Positions 28,002-38,300 of a DNA stretch of 64,000 bases are shown here, in pieces. This stretch comes from Monocercomonoides exilis (taxonomy: Eukaryota; Preaxostyla; Oxymonadida; Polymastigidae). The first letter of the stretch is position 1. The number at the start of each line of letters is the position of its first letter. The stretch is from assembly GCA_001643675.2 (NCBI GenBank), contig LSRY02000027.1, forward strand, positions 810,501-874,500. The letters are read 5' to 3'. The translations under genes and the position numbers were made by a program. The notes under the pieces were generated by a model. It was not told where the DNA came from. It did no database searches and worked only from the letters and a program-made list of their open reading frames with translations.

Positions 28002-28461
28002 CCTGGAGGGTGAAGCAGCACTGTCAGATTATTCAGAATCAGCACTGTGGAGCGAACGCTGATGAAGCTGCTCTGTTGTGGATTTGCCACGCACATGATG
28101 CAGGAATGAAACCTGATTTCAGGTGAATCACTGGATGAAAGAAAGTGACTATCGGGCATTTGGCTCAAGTGCAACTTCTGCAAATTCAGGGTGCAGTTTG
28201 TTGTGAAAACAAGAGTTGAAAATTTTGTATCTGTGTGTTTTATGAATGATTATTGAAATAATTAATGTGTCATATTTTACGAAAAAAGTTTATCACACAT
28301 AAAAGTGGTGGCTTAATCAAATTTGGAGAATATTTGAGTTGGGCTATTTCGTCATAAATTGGAATATTTGTTGTCAGGATAATTTGAGATAAGAAACATT
28401 CACAAAAATTATTTGTATGAAGAGCCGAGATTGTCATGAATAACGTTAGTGCTTTGAACAT
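16148..28461 (-). CDS. Giant beta-helix surface protein with pseudokinase tail, right palindrome copy (complete 5' end, two frameshifts)
   Basis: This is the mirror copy of the left-arm gene and includes the 5' end. I propose exon 1 at 28461-28281, starting at an ATG and encoding a signal peptide (MFKALTLFMTISALH). A 50-bp GT-AG intron (28280-28231) follows, and a phase-1 join leads into the main exon. Without the splice, the main frame can only begin at a TTG near 28183, so the exon is needed. Eight cysteine motifs (CGxxxxPC type) and seven FV motifs mark the tandem beta-helix modules. The membrane segment is at about 17399-17476 and the pseudokinase at about 16244-16969. Two differences from the left copy break the tail: five instead of six G in a run (17003-17007) and six instead of five A (16321-16326, plus strand). 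As read, the ectodomain frame ends at 16913 just inside the tail. The ectodomain is open here where the left copy is broken. Confidence 0.8.
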
Positions 28462-28918
28462 TTTTGATTTTTGGTAAATTTATTATTCCTTTTTGCTTTT
28501 GCAGATCTCAATTAATTTGTTCTCCCTTTTTTTTAGAATCTTGTTTCTCTTTGAAGCCTTTTTTTATATAATTTATAGTGATTTGCATTCATTAAAAAGA
28601 TATTTTTAATGTTTTCAATAATTCTAACTATTGAAAAGCGGTGCTAATATGAGATATTTGAACGTTTAAAAATTCTGAAAAAAAAAACACAACCAATTTT
28701 TTTTTTTAATAGTTTGTCCAATGGGACGAAATATAAAGCTTCAAGAATTTTGTTCCACATATGGCTTTCAAATATTTTTCTCAACTGTAAAAATTTCCTT
28801 CTTTTTTTTTGAACCAGAATGTCAGAATTACACTTATTCGATTGCAAAAAAAGTTTGGAACAAATCATAATATTTTTCATCAATTCAAAAAAATTCTATC
28901 CGAAATTTAACATACATA
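28462..28918. other. Intergenic, upstream of right beta-helix gene
   Basis: This AT-rich stretch has T and A runs. It should contain the promoter of the minus-strand gene starting at 28461, but I cannot identify a specific element. No coding frame is supported. Confidence 0.5.
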
Positions 28919-28958
28919 GGGTCAGTTATTTATCGGGACCCTTTTTTTCTATTGGGAC

Positions 28959-28959
<1 letters not shown>

Positions 28960-28994
<35 letters not shown>
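28960..28994. repeat. Poly-T tract (35 T)
   Basis: An uninterrupted run of T just inside the left terminal repeat of the pogo-type element, immediately before the nested MITE. The other end of the element has a shorter T/A run, so the tract may have expanded after insertion. Confidence 0.9.
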
Positions 28995-28995
<1 letters not shown>

Positions 28996-28998
28996 ATA

Positions 28999-29258
28999 TG
29001 GGTGATTATTTTTGAAACCATATTGTTTAACACTAAATTTTCGGTGCTAAAATTTTTCTTGAATATCAATAAACAAAATTGAAAAGTGAAAAGGCTTATT
29101 GAATGCATTTTAATCTTTGATTCGGTAAAAAAACATTTGTTTTTTGAAAAAAATACCATGCTTTTTCTCTTTTGAATTAATATTTTCTTTCAATAAACTT
29201 TCAATCTTTGAAAAATCAACACCCCGAAAAAAGATATGATTTCAAAAATAATCACCCA
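28999..29258. mobile_element. MITE, 260 bp, nested in the pogo element
   Basis: Terminal inverted repeats TGGGTGATTATTTTTGAAA ... TTTCAAAAATAATCACCCA lie between TA dinucleotides (28997-28998 and 29259-29260). There is no coding capacity. The copy sits inside the pogo-type transposon, so it inserted later. Confidence 0.85.
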
Positions 29259-29439
29259 TATGAAAAAAAATTTAATAAAAAAAAATTAAAAAAACACAAA
29301 TGACGAATCCAATTTACGTATGACTTTTCATTTTCCTTTTTTTTCTTTCAGAACATTGATTTCTTCCATTTCATTTTCATGATCATCTTCTTTCACTTCA
29401 AATTTTCTCTTCATTTTTTTTCATTTCAACCAAAGACTC

Positions 29440-30868
29440 TTACTCATTATCTTCTTTTTGCTCTTCTTTTTTCATTTCTTCAGAAGAATTCTTATCATCA
29501 TCAACTTTTTCTTCTTTTTCAACTATTTCTTCTTCTTTAATTCCCAAATGTTCACTCCAATCATTCAGAAGCTTCTCGTCAGTAATTATACATGCCATAG
29601 AAGTCGAATCTGTTTGAATGTGATGAAGGTTGACATTCCGATGAATCTGGCAGCTTCATGAGAATCGGTCTAGATTCGTTTCGAAGAACTCCACTTGTTG
29701 CAAAGGCTTTTTTGATGACAGCAGGTGAGAGGGCGGTATGAATTGCTTGAGGGAGAACATCCACAAGAGCTGTTCTTTTCGATGAAGATGTCTATGAAGA
29801 TGGAGGTTCATGTTTTGCTTGCAGTTCTGTTTTGAGGACAGCGAAGACTTCTCTGTCAAGAGGCTGGGCGATATGTGTACTGTGAGGAATGAAGGTGACG
29901 ACGTCAATATTTTCTTTTTGAAATTCTCTCCAGATTGTTGGATCTGCGCGAGAAATGTGTGAGTCGATGAGAAGCAAGCAGCGAGAGTTTTCCAGTGACA
30001 TGTGCTTGCTGCGATCGATAATTCCTTGAAGGAGTGTTGTCAGTGCGTTCTTTTTGAATTGATTGCAGCCCATCCAACCACTTCCGTTCGGCCAGATATC
30101 CAGAGTCTGTGACAGCAGCGGCTTCATTTCATCAGAAAGACTCTTGCTAGGCCATAGAATCACAGAAGGAAATGCAAATCCATCAGCAGCCACAGCAGCA
30201 ACCAGAGTAGAATTATCAATTTTGGTGGTTCTTTGCGAAATCCTGGATTTTCATTTTTAAGATGAACCACCCTCAGCTTTGAATTGGTAGGAACTCTTTG
30301 TGATGATTCATCCATGTTGAATATTAGTTCTTTGCGGTATTCATTTTTTTCATGAAAGCCGTCCAGTAATGAATACCAGGGCTGTTGAATACTTTTGCCT
30401 TACACCGAAAGGCTATTAACATCAACATTTTTCGGTGAACTTCTCTTCAACTCGGGATGGCGCTTCACAAATTGGTAAGCCGTGACAATTGAAACGTTAA
30501 TATATGGTGAGTCTTTGGAATCTGTTTCATTAATCACATTTTCGATCTAATATATTTATTAGGATTATTTATTATTTAAGAACAACAAACCAGTTCGCGA
30601 ACTTCCCGTATAGGCAAACAGCTTCCAGATCTTGATTCAATGATAATTTCATCCAGCACAATTTGTTCTTTGTCTCCAATCACAAATTGCGGTCTTCCAA
30701 CTTTTGAAACCAGCCTTTTCTTCTCAGTGCCCTTACAGCATTTTTAATCCTTTTGCGTGAGAATTCCATGGAGTTTATTGCGTCTGTGATCCTGACAACT
30801 CCATCCACCACAATGCGCGCCATCCGTTCCAGCCGATTGTCAATCCTTCTGTAATCGAAAGATTTCAT
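29440..30868 (-). pseudogene. pogo/Tigger DDE transposase remnant
   Basis: Pieces of one transposase lie in order but in different frames. First is an N-terminal helix-turn-helix region (from the ATG at 30868, VVDGVVRITDAIN then KRIKNAVRALRRKGW). Next comes a second DNA-binding part (GRPQFVIGDKEQIVLDEII ... PIREVRELV), then the linker with FVKRHPELK. The DDE_1 domain follows with its first Asp in FNMDES, the second in LLLIDSH, and the third in PLDREVFAVLK; HIAQPLD is the usual family signature. After it come a C-terminal SPAVIKKAFATSGV segment and a Lys/Glu-rich tail ending at 29440. At least three frame changes and a stop near 30410 show it is inactive. The proposed role, cut-and-paste transposition, follows from the family. 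Confidence 0.85.
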
Positions 30869-31268
30869 TGCAACACGTTATTTCCTTTGTCCAGCAATTC
30901 TCTTTTGTTCCTCAGCAATTTTCATTTTTTTATTATGGTTATGATCTTTAGTCCAGTTTATTAATTTATTAATTTTAACTTACAATTTTCATTGAAATTA
31001 AATTTTTATTTACATTTTATACGAATTTATATGGTTTTACACCCCTTGTAACCCATCCATTTATTTATTTTTTTCGATGGAAGGGATTAACCCCTCCATC
31101 TCCCTCACATTGGAAATAGGCTTCGTATTCAAATGTAATTATCCTAATTTTCAGGGTTTGCTAACATACTGATAATGTTAATAAATATATAAAAAGTGGG
31201 AATTTTAATTTTCAATTAAAAAATTTAGGCACCGTTAAAAAAAAAAGGTCCCGATAAATAACTGACCC

Positions 31269-32398
31269 TATATGGGTAAGTGGGAACAAAACGAACTGTT
31301 CAAAATGCTTTTAAAAACGAAAATGTTCATTATCAAAATAAGTGATAAGTCCATATGGGATATTTTTACTGGAAAATTTAATCCTATTCGAATTATTGAA
31401 TTTGTGACCCATTTTTGAAATTTTAAATCAACAAAACACATGTTTTTTTATCTTTTTTGATAAATAAAACCCTAATCAGTGATTTAGGTTCATATTATAA
31501 TTTATATGGGTGATTATTTTTGAAATCATAACTTTTTTCGGAACGCTGTTTTTTCAAAGGTTGTTAGTCTTTGGAAAGAAATTTTGAATTTATATGCAAA
31601 ATACTTTCCAATAGTTTCACAAACAAATGTTTTTGTTGAAATAAAGATGAAGACATCTTTTATAAGCCATTTCATTTTTCAGTGTTCATTTGTTAATGCT
31701 CAATGAAATTTTTCTTTCCGAAAATTTTGTTTGAAAAAATATGATTACAAAAATAATTACCCATATCATACCCTAATTCACTCGTTGTGAAGGAATTGAA
31801 ACCAATAGCCTCTCTTAAACCTAATAAAAATTTCTGAGAAATAATATTATTGGGGTTTGTTCATAGATTTTTTGATGAAAAAGGCGATTATTTATCACTT
31901 GAATTTTGAGTCGAAAATGAATATTTCAATTTTATTGATTGCTTTATATCCATTTAGTCCTGCTTTTTTTTAGAAATAAAACTCTATTTGTGTTATTTTT
32001 TGAACAGTGCGTTTTGTTCCCATTCATCCATGGATGAATTAATTGTTATTATTTTTTCAAGCTAAAACGAGAAATGAATATACAACGATTTTGTATTTCA
32101 TAATCCATATCGAAAATTTAATATGAATTATTATTCGGATGATGAAAAAAAAAGCAAATTCATTAAAAATTGAAATGAAATATCTTTTAATCAGGAAAAA
32201 AGCTTTAAATGTTAATATTAACAGGAGCTATACTTATTTTTCATTAAAGAAAAGATCAGGATTTTTTTTTTTGACGTTTTTGCACAAATGCGATTTTTGA
32301 ACATCTATCAACACATCTTGTTGAATCTTTTGAGAATTAGCAAAAGTACGTTACATGCCGACAAAATCTGTTTTTTTCCATAATGTTTCCTTCCTTCT
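31269..32398. other. Intergenic between pogo element and PAN2, containing a MITE
   Basis: AT-rich DNA downstream of the PAN2 stop. It holds one complete MITE (31507-31763) and no supported gene. Confidence 0.6.
31507..31763. mobile_element. MITE, 257 bp
   Basis: It has the same terminal repeats as the copy at 28999-29258, starting TGGGTGATTATTTTTGAAATC and ending GATTACAAAAATAATTACCCA. TA flanks it at 31505-31506 and 31764-31765. The subterminal motif CATAACTTTTTTCGG recurs in other copies. Confidence 0.85.
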
Positions 32399-35300
32399 TT
32401 ATCTGTGATGTTTTTGCACACCCCATCGTTCTCTGTTTGCTACAAAGTATGCATGCTCCAAAAATTCTTTGAGAAGTTCAGAAGGTGAAGATGATGGAGC
32501 ATGCTTCGACCGTTGAGGTACATTCAGTAATACGTCTTGATGAACACGCCTATGAGAAGGAGAATTCTGATTCTGTAATGGTAGATTGGATGATTGCAAA
32601 TTGTAAAAGTTAAATGATGAATGATGTGGAAGAGGCTCATTCAGTATCTGTGGCGAAGCCATAGAAAATGGATTCTGAGGGATGAAATATTCTGAATGAG
32701 TTGCGCCAGTCATACCTTCAGAAAGATACTGCTGTGGTGGCAATGGCATTCTTCTCGATAGATTAGATTTCTCAAATTCTGAAGTATGAGTGGGAATCAA
32801 GCTGCTAATCAAATGCGACAAAAATTCGCCTTTTCTTTCAAAATCTTCCACATCACCTCTACAAAGATCTTCGGAGCCCACATCTCCAATAAGCTTTTCT
32901 TCCAGAAATTGACCTCTGCCCCACTCCCACGGGTCTCCAGTTTCTGGATATAACATGAACGAGCGAATGAGATTCATTTGATTTGTGCAATGATTTGATT
33001 CATGTGCTGAAAATGTTTGAAATAGTGAGTCGCACAATTCTTCCCACCCAAATGATTCCTCATTCCGATGCTTTCGTTCATCGCTGCTTGGAATATAAGA
33101 ATAAGTTCGATGAGCAGAACCTATGTGTGCCCTTCCATCTTGCTCAAATTGTTTAAGCACTGTCGCATTTTCCAATCCTAAACTTTCTTTGCCTTCGCTT
33201 CCTGTTGAAGAGATTGTTTCATTTAAATTCGTAAGACTCAAAGTTTTCCTGAGCCATCTCTGTCTCCCCACAACGCAAACATAAAACAACCAAAGTGCCA
33301 GTGCGCCCCACGCATCAATTGCCGAAGAGTGCTCTGCAGTCTGCATTGTCCATCCACACACACACAAGCACAACACTTTCAGTGAAAGAAACCTGCGAAA
33401 TGGAAGTCTCAGGAGTATAACTGTATCTGCAGTGCGCGATGGGGCAGGAGAGATTGAGCACTGGTTAACATCTCCGTTCACAGCATGCCCAACAAACACA
33501 CAGCCACGCCACACAAGAAACTGAAGAAACGTGACAACTTCAGAGCGATGAAGAAGAGGAAGGCGCGATGATGATGGGGGAAGAAGATTCGGCATTGAAG
33601 AAGACTCTTGAGGAAAAGAAGTCATTGCTGATGACCCTGCTGCAAATGAGAAAAACTTTTGATCTGATGAAACGGAATCTGCATGCAAACCAGAAGAAGA
33701 TGGAGCAGAATTTATGTGAGAACGAGAAATACTGATTCCACCTCCAACCTCATTCTTCACTCCAGCTTCCTTTTTTTGCTGCTTTTCATCAATCATTTCT
33801 TTCTGTAGCCCAGAAACAAATGTCAAGTAATCCGTGACATCGTTAATAGTGTGTGTAACAAGAACATCACTGATGACTCGTGCTTTCAAAGGAAGAGGAG
33901 GAGGCTGAAGAGGAGAAAATGAAGAAGAAACGGAATTCACGCTATTTGATGTGAGAGGCACAGATGTTGAAGAAGATGAATAGCTAAACGCAGATGAAGT
34001 GTTGGAAAGATTGCTTGCATAATGCTTTGATGATGCTGAGGTAGGATTCAGAAATGTCACAAGGCTAACTCTGCCCATTGAATGGAAAGAAGACAGAATG
34101 TTGAGTGATGAAGTGAGAGAAGAAGAGGAAGAAACAAGCGATGAATAAGCAGGCGATGCAACAACAGAAATGAAAGGAGAGAAGAAAGCAGCATGAAACG
34201 ATTTAGGAAGTGCAAATGGGCGAGAACAAAGCTTTTTCTGCGCATTAACAGACAATGATGATGGTTCCAATGTGTCTTTAAATGCAAACCCATTCCGTTT
34301 CCTTGGAGTGAACACAATCCAGCCATCTCCAACTTTCTTTTGAGGAAAAAGAGGAACTGTTGGATTTGCTTCCAAATACCTAGAAAGCATTGAAAAAATT
34401 GAATTCTTTGAAAAAATCGATGAATTTTCACTATCATTCTCTTTCATTTCTGTGGAAATTATTTTTGAAGGTGCTTTCTCATTTGAAGTTTTCTTCAAAT
34501 CTGCTGATGTTTGCTCTGTGTGTGCAATCCAATTGAATGGCAATGTGATTCCTAAAGCGTTGCTGTTGAGAATAACACTTTCACAGTCAATCCCAATGAA
34601 ATCCCCTTTTTCAGGCAAAAGCGCCTCCGGTGGCAAAGAATACTTGCCTGCAGAGGGAGATATGAGCTGCTCAGCAAAGAAGAAAGAAAGCTGCCGATCA
34701 GAAGGAAAAGGGGTGTGGGGAAGAAGAGAAAGCATTGAGAACCAAGATGCAGTTGAAGAGGCTGAAGTGCATAGAGAAGAAGATATCGACGAAGATTGTT
34801 CTTCTAACCATCTCCAAGTTAAATGCTTTAGTGATGAAATTGCATTTGACGTTGCTGCTGCTTCTTTTGATGAAGAAGAATTCTTTATTGGAAATTTTGC
34901 ATTTTCTCCTTCTTTTTCAAATTTTCTTCGATTTTCGTTTGATTCTTTTGTGTATTTGTATTTAACTTTTTCAAGTCCTTTATTAACTTCATCTTCTTCT
35001 CTTCTTGACATTTTTGAGATTGCTAACTCTTTCTTCCTTTGATGCACTTTGAATGGATGTTGAGAAATGATCAGAATATTCAGAAGTTGACTGCATACGA
35101 CACGAGCCGTGGTATAAAGAGAATGAATTGACAGGGAAGGAGAAGGGAGCAGCAGAGAACGAGGGATTATTGAAGAAGAAGAAGAAGAAGAAGAAGATGG
35201 ATTAAAAAGCGAATATTTGTGCTGTGTGTAAAGAAGAAGCACTGGAACACGCCATTTTTGTGCTGGAGCTGAAAAATCCAAAGCAGATGAACGAGAAGAA

Positions 35301-38300
35301 GGAGCAATCAATGTCTGGTTCACAACAAACCACTGTGGACTGAAGTGCATAGAAGATGGAGCGAAAGAAGAGGCAGATTCAGATAATGGAAGAGAAGTTG
35401 GATGTGACTTGAATTGCTTTAGAGAGCCCATTTGCAATGGATTTGATGGGATTGATGGAGATGAGTCTGAAGAATTTGCTGGTTGAGAAGAAGAAAAAGC
35501 AGAAGAAATTGAAGAAGAAAAAGAAGATGATGATGATGAAGATGATGTTTTTGAAGGAGAGTCGGGAAATGGAACTAAATCAGGCGAAATGAGAGTGTGA
35601 AGAATGAAGTGCTCTATTCGTGTTGTGTATTCGGGAGTTATTGAATGAAGTGATGTGAGTGAAGGCAAATCAGATTCTGAAGCAGAAGCGGGTGAAGTTG
35701 AAGAAGAAGAAGAAGAAGAAGAAGAGGGAGAAGAGGGAGAAGAGGGAGAAGAGGGAGAAGAGGGAGAAGAAGTTGCAGATGATGATGCAGAAGAAGAATT
35801 GGAATGTGTTGATTCATCAAATGAATCTGCATCTGCTTCAGTTTTGAACCGAACATGAAGCACCTTTTGTTTGTCATCATCGATCATTTCCTCATCTTCT
35901 TTATTCTCTTCCTTCACTTCATTCACTTCTATTGCTTTATTGCTTTCTTCCTTTTTGTTTGTATTGCAAGCATTTCCCTTCGCTTCAATGCAATTTCTGT
36001 CTGTTTTTTCAATGTGACAGGAAGAAGAAGGATTATCATTCATCTCATCGTCGTACTCCACAACGTTAGAGACGATGGCAGTCAAAGAATAAAGAGTGTG
36101 GTCAATGATGAACGAGGGAGGAATAGTTGAAGGATCAAAAGGAATGCAATAGGGATTGTTTGAAGGAGAAGAAGAAGATGAAGAAGAAGAAGAAGGTTGT
36201 GAAGCGATGGAAACAAAGAGAAGAGCAGGCAGAGGAGATGATTGAGGAAACGAAGGGAAAGAAAAAGAAGAAGGAGATGAGGAAGAAGAACAAGAAGAAG
36301 GAGAATGAGAAGAAGAAGAAGAAGAAGAAGATAACTCTTGACATGAATTTTTTACCCTTCCAAATGAAATGTGAGTGCAGAAGAGAGGAAGCTGAGTCGG
36401 TTCGACAGATGGAAAAGAAAGGCGCGACGACCATTGCTCCACAAAGGAAGGGACAAACACATCCAAAAATGAAGGCTTTGGTAAAGGGTCGTTCAAAGAG
36501 GAGCAAGAAGAAGGTAAAAGAGATGGAAATTCGAAGTGATTTTTGTGGTTTTTTATTGAAGAAGAATCAGTTTTTGTTGGCGAATCAGAAGAAGACGTGT
36601 TTGATTTATTCAGAGAATTATCAATTTCTTCATTCATTTTCTTTTTATTTTGTGATTTCTTTCTTTTATTCGAAGATCCACCAACATTCACTGAATGCTT
36701 GCAGACATATGAATTGATGGCTCTTAAGTCTTTGAGAGAGAGGGAGTCCCAATGAAGCTGCTGAAGAATCAACCGCATTGCCAATTGAGTGGCAGTGAGG
36801 AAACAAGGAGATGGATGGAAGGAAGAGGAAAATGAAAGTAAAGGCAATTCATTGTGGTGGAAGTGCTTTTCCGGTTGAAAAGAAGAAGAAGAAGAAGAAG
36901 AAGAAGAAGAAGAAGATGATGATGATGATGAGGTTGAAGTGGAAGAAATAGAAGAATTTGAAACAGAAGAGGAGGAAGAAGAATTTGAAGAATTAGAAGC
37001 AGAACAAGAACAAGAACCAGAACAAGAGCAGTTAATAGCGCAATTCCACATCGCCATCTGCCTCATCTCCACGCTCACTGAGTCAACCTCATCGATTCTG
37101 CTGAGGAGCTGCTGAATGATGCATTCTTTGCGGAGACGCGTGTAAAGGGCACTCAGCTGGAAGAGAGAGAGAGGAAGAGGGTCGCCTTCACACAGAAGCC
37201 TCTTCATGGCAGAATTGTCAGATTTGATCTGGGTTTCTTCTTCTTCTTCTATTGTTTCTTCTCCTTCTCCTTCTCCTTCTCCTTCTTTATCTTTTTCATC
37301 TTTATCCCCTCCTCCTCGTCCTCTTTTTTCTTTCTTTCTCCCATTCAATTTTTCGTTTTTCCGATGATTTTCACTGTTTGCACCGAATTTATTCCCTTTT
37401 TCTGAGTCATTTTGCTTCTCTAATTGAATTTCTGCTGAATTTCTTGCAAGAAACCTGGCCAAATGCTGTTGAACGTTTCTTTCTTCAGCTTCGTCTTCGC
37501 TTTTCTCTTTCGCATATTCTTCCCACTCTTCCATCATTTCTGCTTCAAACATGTCTTTTTCTTCTTCTTTGCTTGCTTCTTCTCTTTCTTCTTTTCCTTC
37601 TTTTCCTTCTTTTCCTTCTTTTCCTTCTTTTCCTTCTTTTCCTTCTTTTCCTTCTTTTCCTTCTTTTCCTTCTTTTCCTTCTTTTCCTTCTTTTTCCTCT
37701 TCCTCTTCAGAAATATTATCTTTTGTTTTCTTTTTCTCTTCTATTTCTTTTTCTTTCTCTATTTCTCTCTCATTCTCCTTCTCCTTCTCTTTCTCCTTCT
37801 CCTTCTCTTTCTCCTTCTTCATTGCTATCAGCCTTTTCATCCTCTGTTTATATCGGATGATGTTTGTCAGCATCATCGTCAGGTCTTTTGTTGACACGAC
37901 TCGTTGTGTTCTCAGCTTTTCCCACAAATCTTCAGAGGAAGAAGAAGAGGAGGAGGAGGATGAAGAAGAAGGAGAGGAAGGAGGTAATGAAGAAAACGAA
38001 GGAGAAGAAGAAGAAATTGATGATGATGATGAACTCGATTTAGAAGGACGAGAAAATGTTTGATTGTTTGAAGCAACTGCAACTTCTGAAGTTTGCTTGT
38101 CAGCCGAAGAAGATTTTGCTGGTTTTGTTTTTTGTTCAGGCGATGAATCAGAAGAATGGTCAGACAAAACAGGAGAAACAGAACTGCTGGTGATTTCAGG
38201 CAAGGGATTGAAAACAGGGTGGAAAGAAGGAGATTGAGAGGAAGAAAGAGAAGAAGAAGAAGAAGAAGATGAAGATGATGATGATGATGATGATGATGAT

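Larger units (their letters stand above)
28919..31268 (-). mobile_element. pogo/Tigger-type DNA transposon, decayed (2350 bp)
   Basis: Perfect terminal inverted repeats begin GGGTCAGTTATTTATCGGG and continue ACC at both ends. Each end is flanked by TA (28917-28918 and 31269-31270), the target duplication typical of the Tc1/mariner/pogo superfamily. The interior encodes a minus-strand transposase remnant. Near the left end there is a 35-T run (28960-28994) and a nested MITE (28999-29258). The element lies between the beta-helix gene and PAN2. Confidence 0.88.

Noticed and set aside
28819-29159. Frames with long Phe or Lys runs around 28.8-29.2 kb
   Set aside because: They are produced by the 35-T run and the nested MITE.
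37592-37690. CRISPR-like repeat array
   Set aside because: It is a direct 9-bp tandem repeat without spacers, inside a eukaryotic gene.
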